DNA of 43,424 bases from an uncultured Lachnoclostridium sp. (GTDB lineage Bacteria > Bacillota > Clostridia > Lachnospirales > Lachnospiraceae), in contig CAKNJS010000021.1 of NCBI GenBank assembly GCA_930986645.1, forward strand, positions 1 to 43,424. The letters run 5' to 3'. The notes beneath the pieces are model-generated. The model did no database searches. It was not told where the DNA came from and saw only the letters and a list, made by a program, of their open reading frames with translations. Each line of letters begins with the position of its first letter. Within the stretch, counting starts at the first letter, position 1. Below are positions 15,747 to 24,539 of the stretch, in pieces. The position numbers were made by a program, and so were the translations under genes.

Positions 15747-17204
15747 CTATGCAGCCAGTCTTGCAAGTACATCTTTAAGCAGTTCATAAAACCGCTCAAA
15801 GGAATCCAGCGGTACATTTTCATCCGGTGTGTGTACATTGTAGAGTGTCGGACCTACCGCAATCGCATCCAGTCCCGGCAGTGCCTCTGAGAAGAGTCCG
15901 CACTCAAGCCCTGCGTGCAGTGCCTCCAGTCTCAGCTCCGTTCCGAAGAGTTCGCGGTAGCTCTCTACAAATACCTCACGGATTCTGGAATCTTCCTTGT
16001 AATCCCAGCCCGGATATTCTCCGCTGTAGTCAATTGTAAATCCGAAAGTATCTGCCAGAAGGGCAAATCTCTCTTTCGTATCCTCCTGAAGCGAAGCCAC
16101 AGAAGAACGCGGGGATACAACGATCACAAGCTCTTTTTCATCTGCTCTTACCACACCCATGTTGGATGATACGACTACAAAGCCGTCCATCTTGATGTTG
16201 CGTCTGTATACTCCGTTCGGAGCAAGGCGGATCGCACTTACAAATGCTTTCGCATCCTCATCTTTCAGTGCAGATACGCTCTGTCCTTCTTCCAGTGAAA
16301 TCTCGCATCCGAAGTCAGGCTCGAAGGATGAAATTTCCTCTGAAAATGTCTCTGCCAGCGTGCATGCAAGTTTCTCAGCCTTCTCCACCTCTGCTTTCTC
16401 TGCATAGATCAGAGATGCCTCGCACTCTCTCGTAATAGCGTTATCCTTTGTGCCTCCTGCAAATGTGACAAGCTTACCGTCCGTATTTTTCATCAGATGC
16501 TCAACCATGCGGGCCATCAGGATATTTGCATTCTGGCGCTCTTTATCGATATCTGTACCTGAGTGTCCGCCCAGCAGTCCCTCGATCTTGATCTGTACCA
16601 GAGTTCCCTCTGCTGCGATCCTCTCTACAGGCCTTGTAAGCTGGACTCTTAATCCTCCTGCGCAGCTGATCGTTGCGACGCCCTCTTCCTCAGAGTCCAT
16701 ATTGATCATCGTTCTTGCTGTGATCTGTGATTTGTTCAGAGCCTGCGCACCGTTTAACCCTACTTCCTCCTCTGTCGTGAATACACACTCAACCGGCGGA
16801 TGTTTGATATCTTCATCGTCCAGCACCATCATCATAAGCGCGATTGCAACGCCGTTATCCGCTCCCAGCGTTGTGCCGTTTGCAGAAAGCACGCCGTCTT
16901 TCAGCACCAGATCGATTCCCTCTTTTGTGAAATCATGCTCAACTCCGGCGCGTTTGTCGCATACCATATCAATGTGGCCCTGAAGCATAACCGGCTCTTT
17001 GTCCTCCGCGCCCTTGCTTGCGCCTTTTTTAATGATCACATTATAGCTGTCATCCTGATATACCCACAGACCTCTGTCTTTTGCAAATTTTACAAGAAAG
17101 TCGCTGATGCCTTTTTCATTTCCTGATCCTCTCGGCACAGCACAAACCTCTTCAAAAAAATGAAATAACTTTTCCGGTTTATATCCGGTAATCTTGTACT
17201 CCAT
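15747..17204 (-). CDS. pepD: Aminoacyl-histidine dipeptidase (PepD, M20)
   Basis: A 485-residue cytosolic zinc dipeptidase, full length. Visible motifs are VCAVPRGSGNEKGISDFL, MLQGHIDMVCDK with the metal His and Asp, GTTLGADNGVAIA, VFTTEEEVGLNGA with catalytic glutamates, LLGGHSGTDID, and HAGLECGLFSEA near the end. It hydrolyses X-His and other dipeptides including carnosine and Cys-Gly (family knowledge). GAGGAATTTATC precedes the ATG. It lies upstream of the XdhC-like gene behind its own promoter. No specific link to the purine pathway is visible, so its place here may be incidental. Confidence 0.93.
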   Translation of the reverse strand: MEYKITGYKPEKLFHFFEEVCAVPRGSGNEKGISDFLVKFAKDRGLWVYQDDSYNVIIKKGASKGAEDKEPVMLQGHIDMVCDKRAGVEHDFTKEGIDLVLKDGVLSANGTTLGADNGVAIALMMMVLDDEDIKHPPVECVFTTEEEVGLNGAQALNKSQITARTMINMDSEEEGVATISCAGGLRVQLTRPVERIAAEGTLVQIKIEGLLGGHSGTDIDKERQNANILMARMVEHLMKNTDGKLVTFAGGTKDNAITRECEASLIYAEKAEVEKAEKLACTLAETFSEEISSFEPDFGCEISLEEGQSVSALKDEDAKAFVSAIRLAPNGVYRRNIKMDGFVVVSSNMGVVRADEKELVIVVSPRSSVASLQEDTKERFALLADTFGFTIDYSGEYPGWDYKEDSRIREVFVESYRELFGTELRLEALHAGLECGLFSEALPGLDAIAVGPTLYNVHTPDENVPLDSFERFYELLKDVLARLAA

Positions 17205-17234
17205 GATAAATTCCTCTCTTCTTCTCTCTTTTTG

Positions 17235-17264
17235 AAGCAGGCCGAAACCTGCTTTTTTATTATA
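17235..17264 (-). promoter_or_regulatory. pepD promoter -10 and 5'-terminal hairpin
   Basis: TATAAT at 17264-17259 (minus) with a weak GTGAAA -35 at 17 bp. The AAGCAGG/CCTGCTT hairpin (17254-17235) begins at the predicted transcript start, a placement that would cap the mRNA 5' end. Read on the plus strand, the same hairpin has a T-run. Confidence 0.45.
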
Positions 17265-17292
17265 ACAGATTCTGCTCTGTTTTTCACTTATT

Positions 17293-17793
17293 TCAGATAC
17301 AATATCCGTCTTTTTTCAGTTTTCTTCCCGTCACCATATAGTGCAGACTGTTATCATAAAGCTTTCTGCGCTCTTCGTCCGTAAGCTGCCTTTTTACTTT
17401 CGCAGGATTTCCTGCTGCAAGACTGCCGTCCGGTATCACAGAATCCTCCAGTACTACACTGCCTGCTCCGATCAGACATTCCTTTCCGATCCGGGCCCGG
17501 TTCAGGACAACCGCTCCCATTCCGATCAGGCTTCCTGTTCCCACTGTACAGCCATGCACCACGGCATTATGCCCTACCGTTACATAGTCGCCGAGGACCG
17601 CCGGACACCCTTTATCTGTGTGTACAGTACAATTATCCTGAATATTGGTGCATTTTCCAACAACTATTTCTGCACAGTCCCCGCGGAGGACAGCATGGAA
17701 GAGAATTGTAGAATCTTCCCCAATGGCCACATCTCCGAGAATCACCGACTGTTTCACTATATTTGCCGAAGATGCGATTTTTTTATTCTCCAT
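17293..17793 (-). CDS. Gamma-carbonic-anhydrase-like hexapeptide-repeat protein
   Basis: A 166-residue left-handed beta-helix protein of the gamma carbonic anhydrase/YrdA/PaaY family. It has imperfect hexapeptide repeats from about residue 10 to 140 and the three putative zinc histidines in NCTVHTDKG and GHNAVVHGC. The end (GNPAKVKRQLTDEERRKLY) is typical of the group. Most bacterial members are of uncertain activity; trimeric metal-dependent hydratases are known. The start at 17793 is chosen because homology begins there (MENKKIASSANIV); AGAGG lies 12 bases upstream. A longer in-frame reading to 17958 overlaps the DUF554 gene and is not conserved-looking. It lies 86 bp downstream of DUF554. 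Confidence 0.85.
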   Translation of the reverse strand: MENKKIASSANIVKQSVILGDVAIGEDSTILFHAVLRGDCAEIVVGKCTNIQDNCTVHTDKGCPAVLGDYVTVGHNAVVHGCTVGTGSLIGMGAVVLNRARIGKECLIGAGSVVLEDSVIPDGSLAAGNPAKVKRQLTDEERRKLYDNSLHYMVTGRKLKKDGYCI

Positions 17794-17879
17794 ATTTTTA
17801 TAACGCCTCTCTGTTATGATCCTATTCTTTCTATTTATTATTCTTTCTTTTGTCTCCTGATTTATCCTGCCTCTCAGAT

Positions 17880-18566
17880 TCATACTCCCAGAAATGCACA
17901 GATGACTGCAATTACGATAGCCGGCAGCATATTCGCCACTTTCAGCTTCTTCTCCCACAGCAGGTTGATTCCCACGCAGAAAATAAGCATAGATCCGGTA
18001 AGGGAAAGATTAGAAAGCGCTCGTTCTGTCATAACCGGCTGGATTGCTCTTGCGAGAAGTGTGATCACGCCCTGAAATATTCCCACCGGGATAGCAGCGA
18101 AAATGCAGCCTTTTCCCATGGATGCAGTCATCACACAGATAATGAGCATATCAAGTACAGCTTTGAGCACAAGCGTGGAATGGTCACCTGAGATACCATC
18201 CTGAATCGAGCCTACCACCGCCATTGCTCCGATACATACGGTCAGTGAAGCTGTGACAAATGCATTTACAAACATTTTCTCTTTACTGTTTCCCGTCCTG
18301 ACTTTCAGCCAGTTTCCAAACTGTTCGATTCTGTGCTCCAGATTGATCCATTCTCCGAGCAGAGAACCGATGGCGAAACTTACAACGATCATCATCGTGC
18401 CTCCGCTCTCCAGTCCGTCCGATGTCACGGTCATCATTTCCTGAATTGCTCCGCTGATCCCGACGAATAATACACATACTCCGTTTGCCTGCATCAGGGT
18501 GTCCTGATATCTGGGACTGATGGCTTTACTGAAAAGCAGCCCGATCAGTCCGCCATATATTTCCGG
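17880..18566 (-). pseudogene. DUF554 membrane protein lacking its N-terminus
   Basis: The frame is open from 18566 and family-like sequence begins GGLIGLLFSKAISPRYQDTLMQANGVCVLFVGISGA, followed by four or five more hydrophobic segments to the stop at 17880. DUF554 proteins normally start about 15 residues earlier with a short hydrophobic stretch. Here those residues are absent, and the upstream in-frame codons run into a TGA at 18569 inside the acetyltransferase gene. The first in-frame ATG is 18494 (MQANG), with AGGA seven bases upstream, which would drop the first membrane segment. A deletion joining the end of the acetyltransferase to the body of this gene is the simplest reading. Expression from 18494, or from a non-ATG codon such as CTG at 18548, remains possible. 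Confidence 0.7.
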
Positions 18567-19129
18567 TCATCTTCCGGACGGATTGTACGGATTACCCGGC
18601 ACGGATTTCCTCCGGCCAGAACATTGGAAGGAATGTCGTTTACCACCACACTGCCGGCAGCTATGATCGTATTATCTCCTATGTTGACACCGGAAACAAT
18701 GGATACATGACCGCCGATCCAGACATTATTCCCGATATGTACCGGACGGGCGTACTCAATGCCTGCTGCCCGCCGTTCCGGGTCAAACGCGTGGCCTGCC
18801 GCATAAATACCACAGTTCGGCCCAATGCGCACATCATCTCCAAAGGTAACTTCATTTCCTGCCAGAAGTACAAAATTATAATTTGAGAAAAAATTTTCTC
18901 CCAGAGTCACTCTTCCCCAGAAATCACAGTAAAACGGAGCTTCTATGCGGAATTTTTTCCCCGTCTTCTTCATCTCCCGGCGTATGATTGCCTCTCGCTC
19001 CTCCGTCTGGGACGGCCGGAGCTGGTTGTAATCGTAACTTAGTTCCTGACTGCGCAGTCTTTCTTTCCCGAGGCTTTCCTCCTGCGCATCATATAAAAAT
19101 CCGGCAAGTGCCTTTTCTTCTTCTGTCAT
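18545..19129 (-). CDS. Sugar O-acetyltransferase (maltose/galactoside acetyltransferase family)
   Basis: A 194-residue acetyl-CoA-dependent transferase. It has the N-terminal Mac domain (MTEEEKALAGFLYDAQEESL, residues 1-55) and a left-handed beta-helix from about 70 to 185. Typical elements are IEAPFYCDFWG, IGPNCGIYAAGHAFDPERRAAG with the catalytic His, and GNNVWIGGHVSIVSGVNIGDN. The protein closes at NPCRVIRTIRPEDDRKYMAD, a few residues shorter than many homologues, right where the truncated DUF554 gene begins in another frame. The start at 19129 has AAGGAGG before it. The physiological sugar is unknown; such enzymes acetylate a range of oligosaccharides, possibly for detoxification or export. 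Confidence 0.9.
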   Translation of the reverse strand: MTEEEKALAGFLYDAQEESLGKERLRSQELSYDYNQLRPSQTEEREAIIRREMKKTGKKFRIEAPFYCDFWGRVTLGENFFSNYNFVLLAGNEVTFGDDVRIGPNCGIYAAGHAFDPERRAAGIEYARPVHIGNNVWIGGHVSIVSGVNIGDNTIIAAGSVVVNDIPSNVLAGGNPCRVIRTIRPEDDRKYMAD

Positions 19130-19178
19130 AATCTCCTCCTTGAACAGCAGCATGTATTGCTGGTGCTGACATTGGAAT

Positions 19179-19208
19179 ATTATACAATAATCATATCGGG
19201 AGTCGCAA
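19179..19208 (-). promoter_or_regulatory. Promoter of the acetyltransferase gene
   Basis: TTGCGA (19208-19203), 18-bp spacer, TATAAT (19184-19179) on the minus strand, about 50 bp before the start codon. A CAGCA/TGCTG repeat lies in the leader. Confidence 0.6.
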
Positions 19209-19335
19209 GGGTGCTTTTCATGGGTTTCCCTAACTCTTTAAAATATCGAAAAGAATCCATTCCTCACAAGAGAAAAAGAACAAACGGTTTGAAAATATAG
19301 CTTTCTTAACAAACCACCTGTCCTTTTCTAAATCT

Positions 19336-21186
19336 TTATACTATCTCACACGCAGTATTCGTGCACCAACGTGTCCGATGAAAATGACTGCCGTCATATT
19401 TTTTTAGTCCTATACTAAATTTAAGCAATTCTGTCCTTTTAAGCAGTTTTATTACAATTTCATTTTTCCCCTTATGAAGTGTAATCAATCCGGAATTATT
19501 GTATGGTGTCCATAGACGAATCTCGTCTTTTTCCATCCAAAGTTCTCCGTCTGCCCAAAGCCGAAATCCATCATTATTTCCTATAACCATCCAAACGGTC
19601 TGATCTGTTTCCATGAGTATTGTCTGCTTTAAATAAACACATCCCTGTCCTTGAAATGTAAAAAAATGATCCAGCGGCAGCAGATCTTCAAAACAGCTTA
19701 ATCTCTGTGTTTCCTCCTTTTTGAATTCCTCATCAAAGTTTTCTTCATCAAGGTATGATGTCGACAGATACACTGCATTATTCACAAGACATTCCGGAGA
19801 CGGGAGGTTACAGCCGTCTCCATGGGGAGAGGGATACCCATCGGGTTCCTTCTTATCAAGCGGTTCAAAATACGGACCTGCTGCAATCCATTCCTGAGCA
19901 CCTGCTATACCAAATTTTTTTTCATATTGTCCATATCGTACACCTAAAATATTTTTATTCTTAAGCTGCCTTGCTTCAGGAATAAGTATTGCTTCAAATT
20001 CTGCCTTTTTCTCCTCTCTAGGAGATATAGTAAGCTTGATATTTTCCGGAAATACTTTCCATCCCTCTGGTACCCCCGTAATATACAGCTTCTCATCATA
20101 CACTTTTTCTGAATTGTTTTTTATATTTACAACAAACCGGCAGCCTTTTCCCACTCCAATTGCTGGTTTTCCCAAATATTCTATTGTTATAGTAACGTCA
20201 GATTTTACAATGGATTGTTTTTTCAGCCTTTTTGCCAAAGCGCAGGTATCTTCTGCTAATTGTTTTATAGAATTACTACTGCGGATCACGTCTATCCCTA
20301 CTGTAAATTCATTATTGACCAACTTTTTAAGCGAATCCGGAATCTTGGAAAATCCATAAACAATTCCCCATATCGCACCTGCAGTCGCACAGGTACAATC
20401 TGTATCAAACCCGCTGGAAAATGCAATTTCTAAGACATCATCAAGATTATCTCTTCCATAAAGCAGTGACATAACCACAATACCAAAATTAAGTACTGCA
20501 TTTGTAAAATCGTTATGTAAATATTTTCTTGTCAATCTTTTCCATGATGCTTTCCAATCCTTCGGATATGTTTTTTCCCATTTTAATATGTCCTCCAAAC
20601 ATTCCAACGCCTTTGAGTTCTTAGGAAGATACTTCTTTTGTTCTATTAAGAGCTTCCGAATATCCTTTTTTTCAAATGCCTGTGCTTCCAGTGCAGCATA
20701 ATACATTTCTATCCAGACTGCATTTTCCCTATGATCCAAACACCCGTCCATCTGTGCATACTTTGCTGCTTGATCCGGGTCTCCGGGGAAGAGCATTCCC
20801 CAGATTTCGGAACGGATTGGGCATCCTTCACTCTCTGAAAAAAACTGATTATTAAAACTGCCGCTGTAAGGCGGCATAATGCCTCTTTCATAATTCTTTA
20901 AAAAATATCCATATTCATTAAACGGATACCAGCATTTTTTATTCCATGCCTCTGCCAAATCCTCTGCTGTAACTGACAGCCCCTTTTCTTCCATTACTTC
21001 AAGCCATAAAAGCTGTAGATCAAGATCATCATTTGGAAGATCCGGTCGGATTATATCCTTATAATCGATGTCTGTAATCATCTTTTTGATGCCCTCAACC
21101 GGAGCTCCTGCTGCTCCGCCCAGACACTTTCCGAGCCACCCTCCATAAACTTTATCAAAAAACACCTCATTCTTTAAATGTGTCAT
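19336..21186 (-). CDS. ADP-ribosylglycohydrolase-family protein with Ig-like and PA14-like C-terminal region
   Basis: A 616-residue cytosolic protein (no signal peptide). Residues 1-310 are an ADP-ribosylglycohydrolase fold, with VYGGWLGKCLGGAAGAPVEG, NDDLDLQLLWLE in place of the usual TDDT motif, and the metal site SSGFDTDCTCATAGAIWG. Residues 330-420 look like an Ig/NEW3 beta domain (GCRFVVNIKNNSEKVYDEKL, VPEGWKVFPENIKLTISP). Residues 430-616 contain a PA14/carbohydrate-binding-like beta region (VIGNNDGFRLWADGELW, LHKGKNEIVIKLL). The family cleaves ADP-ribose N- or O-glycosidic bonds, but many members near sugar transporters have unknown substrates. It is last in the operon after a solute-binding protein and two permeases, so it likely processes the imported glycoside. 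AAGGAG lies ten bases upstream. Confidence 0.82.
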   Translation of the reverse strand: MTHLKNEVFFDKVYGGWLGKCLGGAAGAPVEGIKKMITDIDYKDIIRPDLPNDDLDLQLLWLEVMEEKGLSVTAEDLAEAWNKKCWYPFNEYGYFLKNYERGIMPPYSGSFNNQFFSESEGCPIRSEIWGMLFPGDPDQAAKYAQMDGCLDHRENAVWIEMYYAALEAQAFEKKDIRKLLIEQKKYLPKNSKALECLEDILKWEKTYPKDWKASWKRLTRKYLHNDFTNAVLNFGIVVMSLLYGRDNLDDVLEIAFSSGFDTDCTCATAGAIWGIVYGFSKIPDSLKKLVNNEFTVGIDVIRSSNSIKQLAEDTCALAKRLKKQSIVKSDVTITIEYLGKPAIGVGKGCRFVVNIKNNSEKVYDEKLYITGVPEGWKVFPENIKLTISPREEKKAEFEAILIPEARQLKNKNILGVRYGQYEKKFGIAGAQEWIAAGPYFEPLDKKEPDGYPSPHGDGCNLPSPECLVNNAVYLSTSYLDEENFDEEFKKEETQRLSCFEDLLPLDHFFTFQGQGCVYLKQTILMETDQTVWMVIGNNDGFRLWADGELWMEKDEIRLWTPYNNSGLITLHKGKNEIVIKLLKRTELLKFSIGLKKYDGSHFHRTRWCTNTACEIV

Positions 21187-21208
21187 ATACTTTTTGCTCC
21201 TTACTTGG

Positions 21209-22045
21209 TCATTTTAGAATAGATCCCGCCGAGAATGTTTTTTCTACTTGATTACTGAAAAATATAAAAAGTAAAATTGGAAGGATACTTGTAATGATCA
21301 TCGCCGCAAACATTCCACCATAATCTGTTCCATATTTCCCCGAAGAGTAATTCATCAATGCAATTGGCAATGTCTTGTATCGATCATCACTGATCAGCAC
21401 AAGTGCATAGATAAACTCATTCCAGCTGTTAATAAATGTATTAATAACCATTGTAGCAATTGCCGGTTTAATGATAGGTACTATAACTCTGAATAATATC
21501 GAAAATATACCGGCACCGTCCATAACCGCAGCTTCCTCCATTTCAAACGGTATGCTTGAAAGAAAGCTGCTGCACATAATTACTGACATCGGAATATTAA
21601 ATGCAGATATAGTAAGTACCAGAGACAATGGATTATTGATCAAATGTAATTCTCTTAACATCATGAAAATCGGCACAATAACAATCTGAGACGGGAGCAG
21701 AATTCCTAATGTTACTATCTTGCTGACTTTATGTGACAATTTCCATTTCATGCGTACCAGCGCATAAGACAGCATAATCGCCGCTACTGTAGTCAGAATC
21801 AGTGTAAGTCCGGTAATAAATACACTATTAAAGAAATATTTTAATATATCTCTATTAAATATAGCATCTGTATAATTCTCTATTTTCCAGTATGAAGGAA
21901 GACCAAATGATTCTCCTGTCATAATCTCATTTGTATCTTTAAAAGAGTTCAACAACAACCAGAACAGAGGATAAACAGAGGTTATTGCGATCCCCCCGAA
22001 TACCGTCGTCATTACTATACGGATCCATCTTTGCCTTATCCTCAT
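21209..22045 (-). CDS. Carbohydrate ABC transporter permease (MalG type)
   Basis: A 278-residue inner-membrane permease with about six hydrophobic helices. The EAA loop that docks the ATPase reads EEAAVMDGAGIFSILFRVIVPIIKPA. The N-terminus MRIRQRWIRIVMTTVFGG and SWNEFIYALVLISDD are typical of the CUT1 MalG/UgpE class. Its ribosome binding site GAGGAGGT lies within the last codons of the preceding permease, so the two are translationally coupled. No ATP-binding subunit is encoded nearby, as is common for CUT1 systems that share an MsiK-type ATPase. Confidence 0.93.
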   Translation of the reverse strand: MRIRQRWIRIVMTTVFGGIAITSVYPLFWLLLNSFKDTNEIMTGESFGLPSYWKIENYTDAIFNRDILKYFFNSVFITGLTLILTTVAAIMLSYALVRMKWKLSHKVSKIVTLGILLPSQIVIVPIFMMLRELHLINNPLSLVLTISAFNIPMSVIMCSSFLSSIPFEMEEAAVMDGAGIFSILFRVIVPIIKPAIATMVINTFINSWNEFIYALVLISDDRYKTLPIALMNYSSGKYGTDYGGMFAAMIITSILPILLFIFFSNQVEKTFSAGSILK

Positions 22046-22048
22046 AAT

Positions 22049-22939
22049 TTAAACCTCCTCACTATATCTGCCTCTCTTAAAGATCCAGCCTATAATCCCC
22101 AAAACAATACATGTCTCCACTATAGCTACAACTCCAACAGCAGCAGCTTGTCCATATCTCATATTAGAAAAAGCCTGCTTATACATATACATCATTATTG
22201 TAGTCGTCATATCTCCAGGGCCGCCGCCTGTCATGATATATACTTGCGGGAAGGTGTAAAGTCCACCTACTGCTGACACTGTAACACACGTTTTTGCTAC
22301 ATTTTTCAGAAGTGGAAGCGTAATATACCGTACCGTTGCCAGAAAGCTCGCTCCATCAAGCTGGGCCGCTTCAAAGCAGCTCTCTGGTATTGCTTTAATT
22401 CCTGAATAAGATAGAAGAAGATCTAATCCAAATGACCACCACATTCCTACGATCGCAATACATATCATAGCTGTATCGGAATTACTCAGCCAATCATTTC
22501 TTAAAAATCCTAATCCGGCTTTCTCCAATAATGAATTGAGGAGTCCCCAGTCAGCATGATAAATAGCCAGCCACAATTGTGATACAACTGAAATTGACAA
22601 AACAAGCGGAATAATAAAAGCTGTCCTCAATATCTTTTGAGCCTTAGGATTTAATGTACTCAATAAAATTGAAACTGCAATAGCAAGAATCGCATTAAAA
22701 ATAATAGCCAGTATACAGAGGCCAATCGACCAGATATTGGCTTTTATAAACGAGTTGTCGTGAAAGATCTTAACAAAATTATCAACCCCCGCAAATGTTG
22801 CAGGCGTCAGCCCATTTGTCTCCTGCAAAGACATAATCACGATACTAATAAGCGGGTATAGGACAAACGCTGCCATCAGAATAAAAGCCGGAGCGGAAAG
22901 GATCAAAATATAACGTTTATTTCCAAGTACTCTCTTCAT
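22049..22939 (-). CDS. Carbohydrate ABC transporter permease (MalF/UgpA type)
   Basis: A 296-residue CUT1 permease with about six membrane helices. The coupling loop is ESCFEAAQLDGASFLATVRYITLPLL, and further marks are GMWWSFGLDLLLSYSGIKAIP and TGGGPGDMTTTIMMYMY, the standard MalF/UgpA signatures. AAGGAG is ten bases before the ATG. It is separated from the upstream solute-binding gene by an 11-bp perfect hairpin, which usually lowers permease output relative to the binding protein in such operons. Confidence 0.93.
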   Translation of the reverse strand: MKRVLGNKRYILILSAPAFILMAAFVLYPLISIVIMSLQETNGLTPATFAGVDNFVKIFHDNSFIKANIWSIGLCILAIIFNAILAIAVSILLSTLNPKAQKILRTAFIIPLVLSISVVSQLWLAIYHADWGLLNSLLEKAGLGFLRNDWLSNSDTAMICIAIVGMWWSFGLDLLLSYSGIKAIPESCFEAAQLDGASFLATVRYITLPLLKNVAKTCVTVSAVGGLYTFPQVYIMTGGGPGDMTTTIMMYMYKQAFSNMRYGQAAAVGVVAIVETCIVLGIIGWIFKRGRYSEEV

Positions 22940-22963
22940 GTTGTCTGTCTCCTTTTAAGCCAA

Positions 22964-22991
22964 AGGCAGTGCAGTATTATCTGCACTGCCT
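22964..22991 (-). terminator. Perfect 11-bp intercistronic hairpin after the solute-binding gene
   Basis: AGGCAGTGCAG (22964-22974) pairs perfectly with CTGCACTGCCT (22981-22991) around a 6-nt loop. It is 26 bp after the binding-protein stop and has no strong U-run on the minus strand. It is probably an mRNA-stabilising or partially terminating stem, as in mal-type operons. Confidence 0.65.
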
Positions 22992-23017
22992 CCTTTTTCT
23001 GTCTTGTGATTTCTTTG

Positions 23018-24346
23018 TTACTCTTCCTGTACCGCTTTATCCATGTCCGCCAGATAATCATCTATTGTGTAGCTGTCATCATTTGTCATAAACTTGCTCG
23101 TTGCATCCTGAATACCTGATGTTGCTGCCGCAGTCGGCATTACATCCTGAATAAGGCCAAAACTATATTCGAAGTTCTGCATATCCGATGCAAGCTGTGC
23201 CACCGGCTCCGCAAAATCGCCATTATATGACCATCCCATTGTATCTGCCTTGTACACTGTAAACGGATTTCCATTCGTTTCATACACATACTGGCAGCGA
23301 AGTTCCGCAATTGCTTCGCATAATGCTGCAGCTTCATCAGGATGCTCTGTTCCGGCATATACCATCATTCCGCTGTTCTGTTTCACTCCGCCGGCTACAT
23401 TTTTTCCATATGCATCCACATTCGAATCATTAATCACAGGGAAATAAAAATAGCCAAAATCCTTTCCCATTTTTTCAGCACATGACGCCACAGCCCACGA
23501 ACCATTTACCATCATTGCTGCTTTGCCTGATTCGAATAATGGCAGCGCCTCATCAATACCGGTCAGTGCCACATTTTCTGAAAATGCGCCTTTATTCATG
23601 AGTTCTTTCACCACTCCCGCCGCCTGTGTATACGGCTCATCCGTAAAGGAGGCCTCACCATTTACAATCTTCTCTGTGCACTCGGGATCCACAGAATAAG
23701 CAAATCCTTCTACCATCATTGCAGCCGGCCATCCGTCTTTTGCCCCAACAGAAATAGGTACGATATCTGTCTGTGCTAATGTTTCAACTACTGAGTAAAG
23801 ATCAGACACAGTCTATGGGATTTCAAGATTATGCTCCGCGAAAACCGCCTTGTTATACAATATTATTTCATAGGAAATATCCTCGAAGGGAACGCCATAC
23901 ATATGTCCGTCATCTGCTTTCGCATTTTCTGTTGACGCGATCACCTTGTCCCAATATCCGCTTTTATCAAGATAATCGTCCAATGCAAGTGCGCTTCCAG
24001 ATTCAAGAATAGGAGTTGCCCAGCTTCCGCCTCTTTCCCACCATACATCGATTCCATCACCGCCTGCCGAGATCATCGTACGCACTTTTGTCTCATATGT
24101 TTCAGCATCGCCGGATACCATTTCCAGTTTTACTTCTACATTTGGAAGAACTTCTGCAATGTGATCCATAACATAATCCATTTCGGCCTCTACATTCTCA
24201 TCTGTATCATTAAATAATACATTAAGAGTAACCTTTTCCTGCGAAGATCCATCACCAGACGAGTCATCAGTTCCGCCGTTCCCGCAAGCTGCCAATGACA
24301 ATATCATTGTCCCTGCCAGTAACACTGAAATCCATTTCTTTTTCAT
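23018..24346 (-). pseudogene. ABC solute-binding lipoprotein with in-frame amber codon
   Basis: The gene encodes a lipoprotein signal (MKKKWISVLLAGTMILSLAACG, lipobox LAAC) and an extracellular solute-binding domain, 442 codons in all. After residue 177 (YNKAVFAEHNLEIP) a TAG at 23815-23813 interrupts the frame. The same frame continues TVSDLYSVVETLAQTD through to a normal end with SWAVAS, NPFTVY and DYLADMDKAVQEE. Nothing else is shifted, so one base change (for example CAG, AAG or TGG to TAG) explains it. TAG is an ordinary stop in this genome (ygeW, arcC, ilvN), which argues against recoding. The start at 24346 is preferred because AGGAGG abuts the earlier ATG. The permeases and glycohydrolase downstream are intact. 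Confidence 0.88.
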
Positions 24347-24385
24347 GTTCATCCTCCTTTTGCTTTTGTATTTTTTGTTGTATCA

Positions 24386-24413
24386 ATCATAAGATTTTAT
24401 CCATAATAATCAA
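24386..24413 (-). promoter_or_regulatory. Promoter of the ABC importer operon
   Basis: TTGATT (24413-24408), 16-bp spacer, TATGAT (24391-24386) on the minus strand, about 40 bp before the start codon. Confidence 0.55.
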
Positions 24414-24434
24414 ATGGAAATTTATGACCTTACA

Positions 24435-24463
24435 TGGAAAAAACAAAAATCATCCTTTATAAT
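24435..24463 (+). promoter_or_regulatory. Candidate promoter of the two-component operon
   Basis: TGGAAA (24435-24440), 17-bp spacer, TATAAT (24458-24463). The leader to the kinase ATG at 24540 would be about 70 nt. Confidence 0.4.
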
Positions 24464-24539
24464 ACTACTCATTATATCTCCACTGTTATATAATAATCTC
24501 ACAAAATCCAGCCAGCTCAGAAAAGGAAGTGCACATAAT

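Noticed and set aside
15550-15747. 65-codon ORF between pepD and the XdhC-like gene
   Set aside because: It translates the pepD terminator and overlaps the XdhC-like start. No family match; a remnant of YqeB was considered but not supported.
23813-24346. Truncated solute-binding protein as a real short gene
   Set aside because: The frame continues for the full family length after the TAG with no shift, so a split gene is the better reading than two genes.
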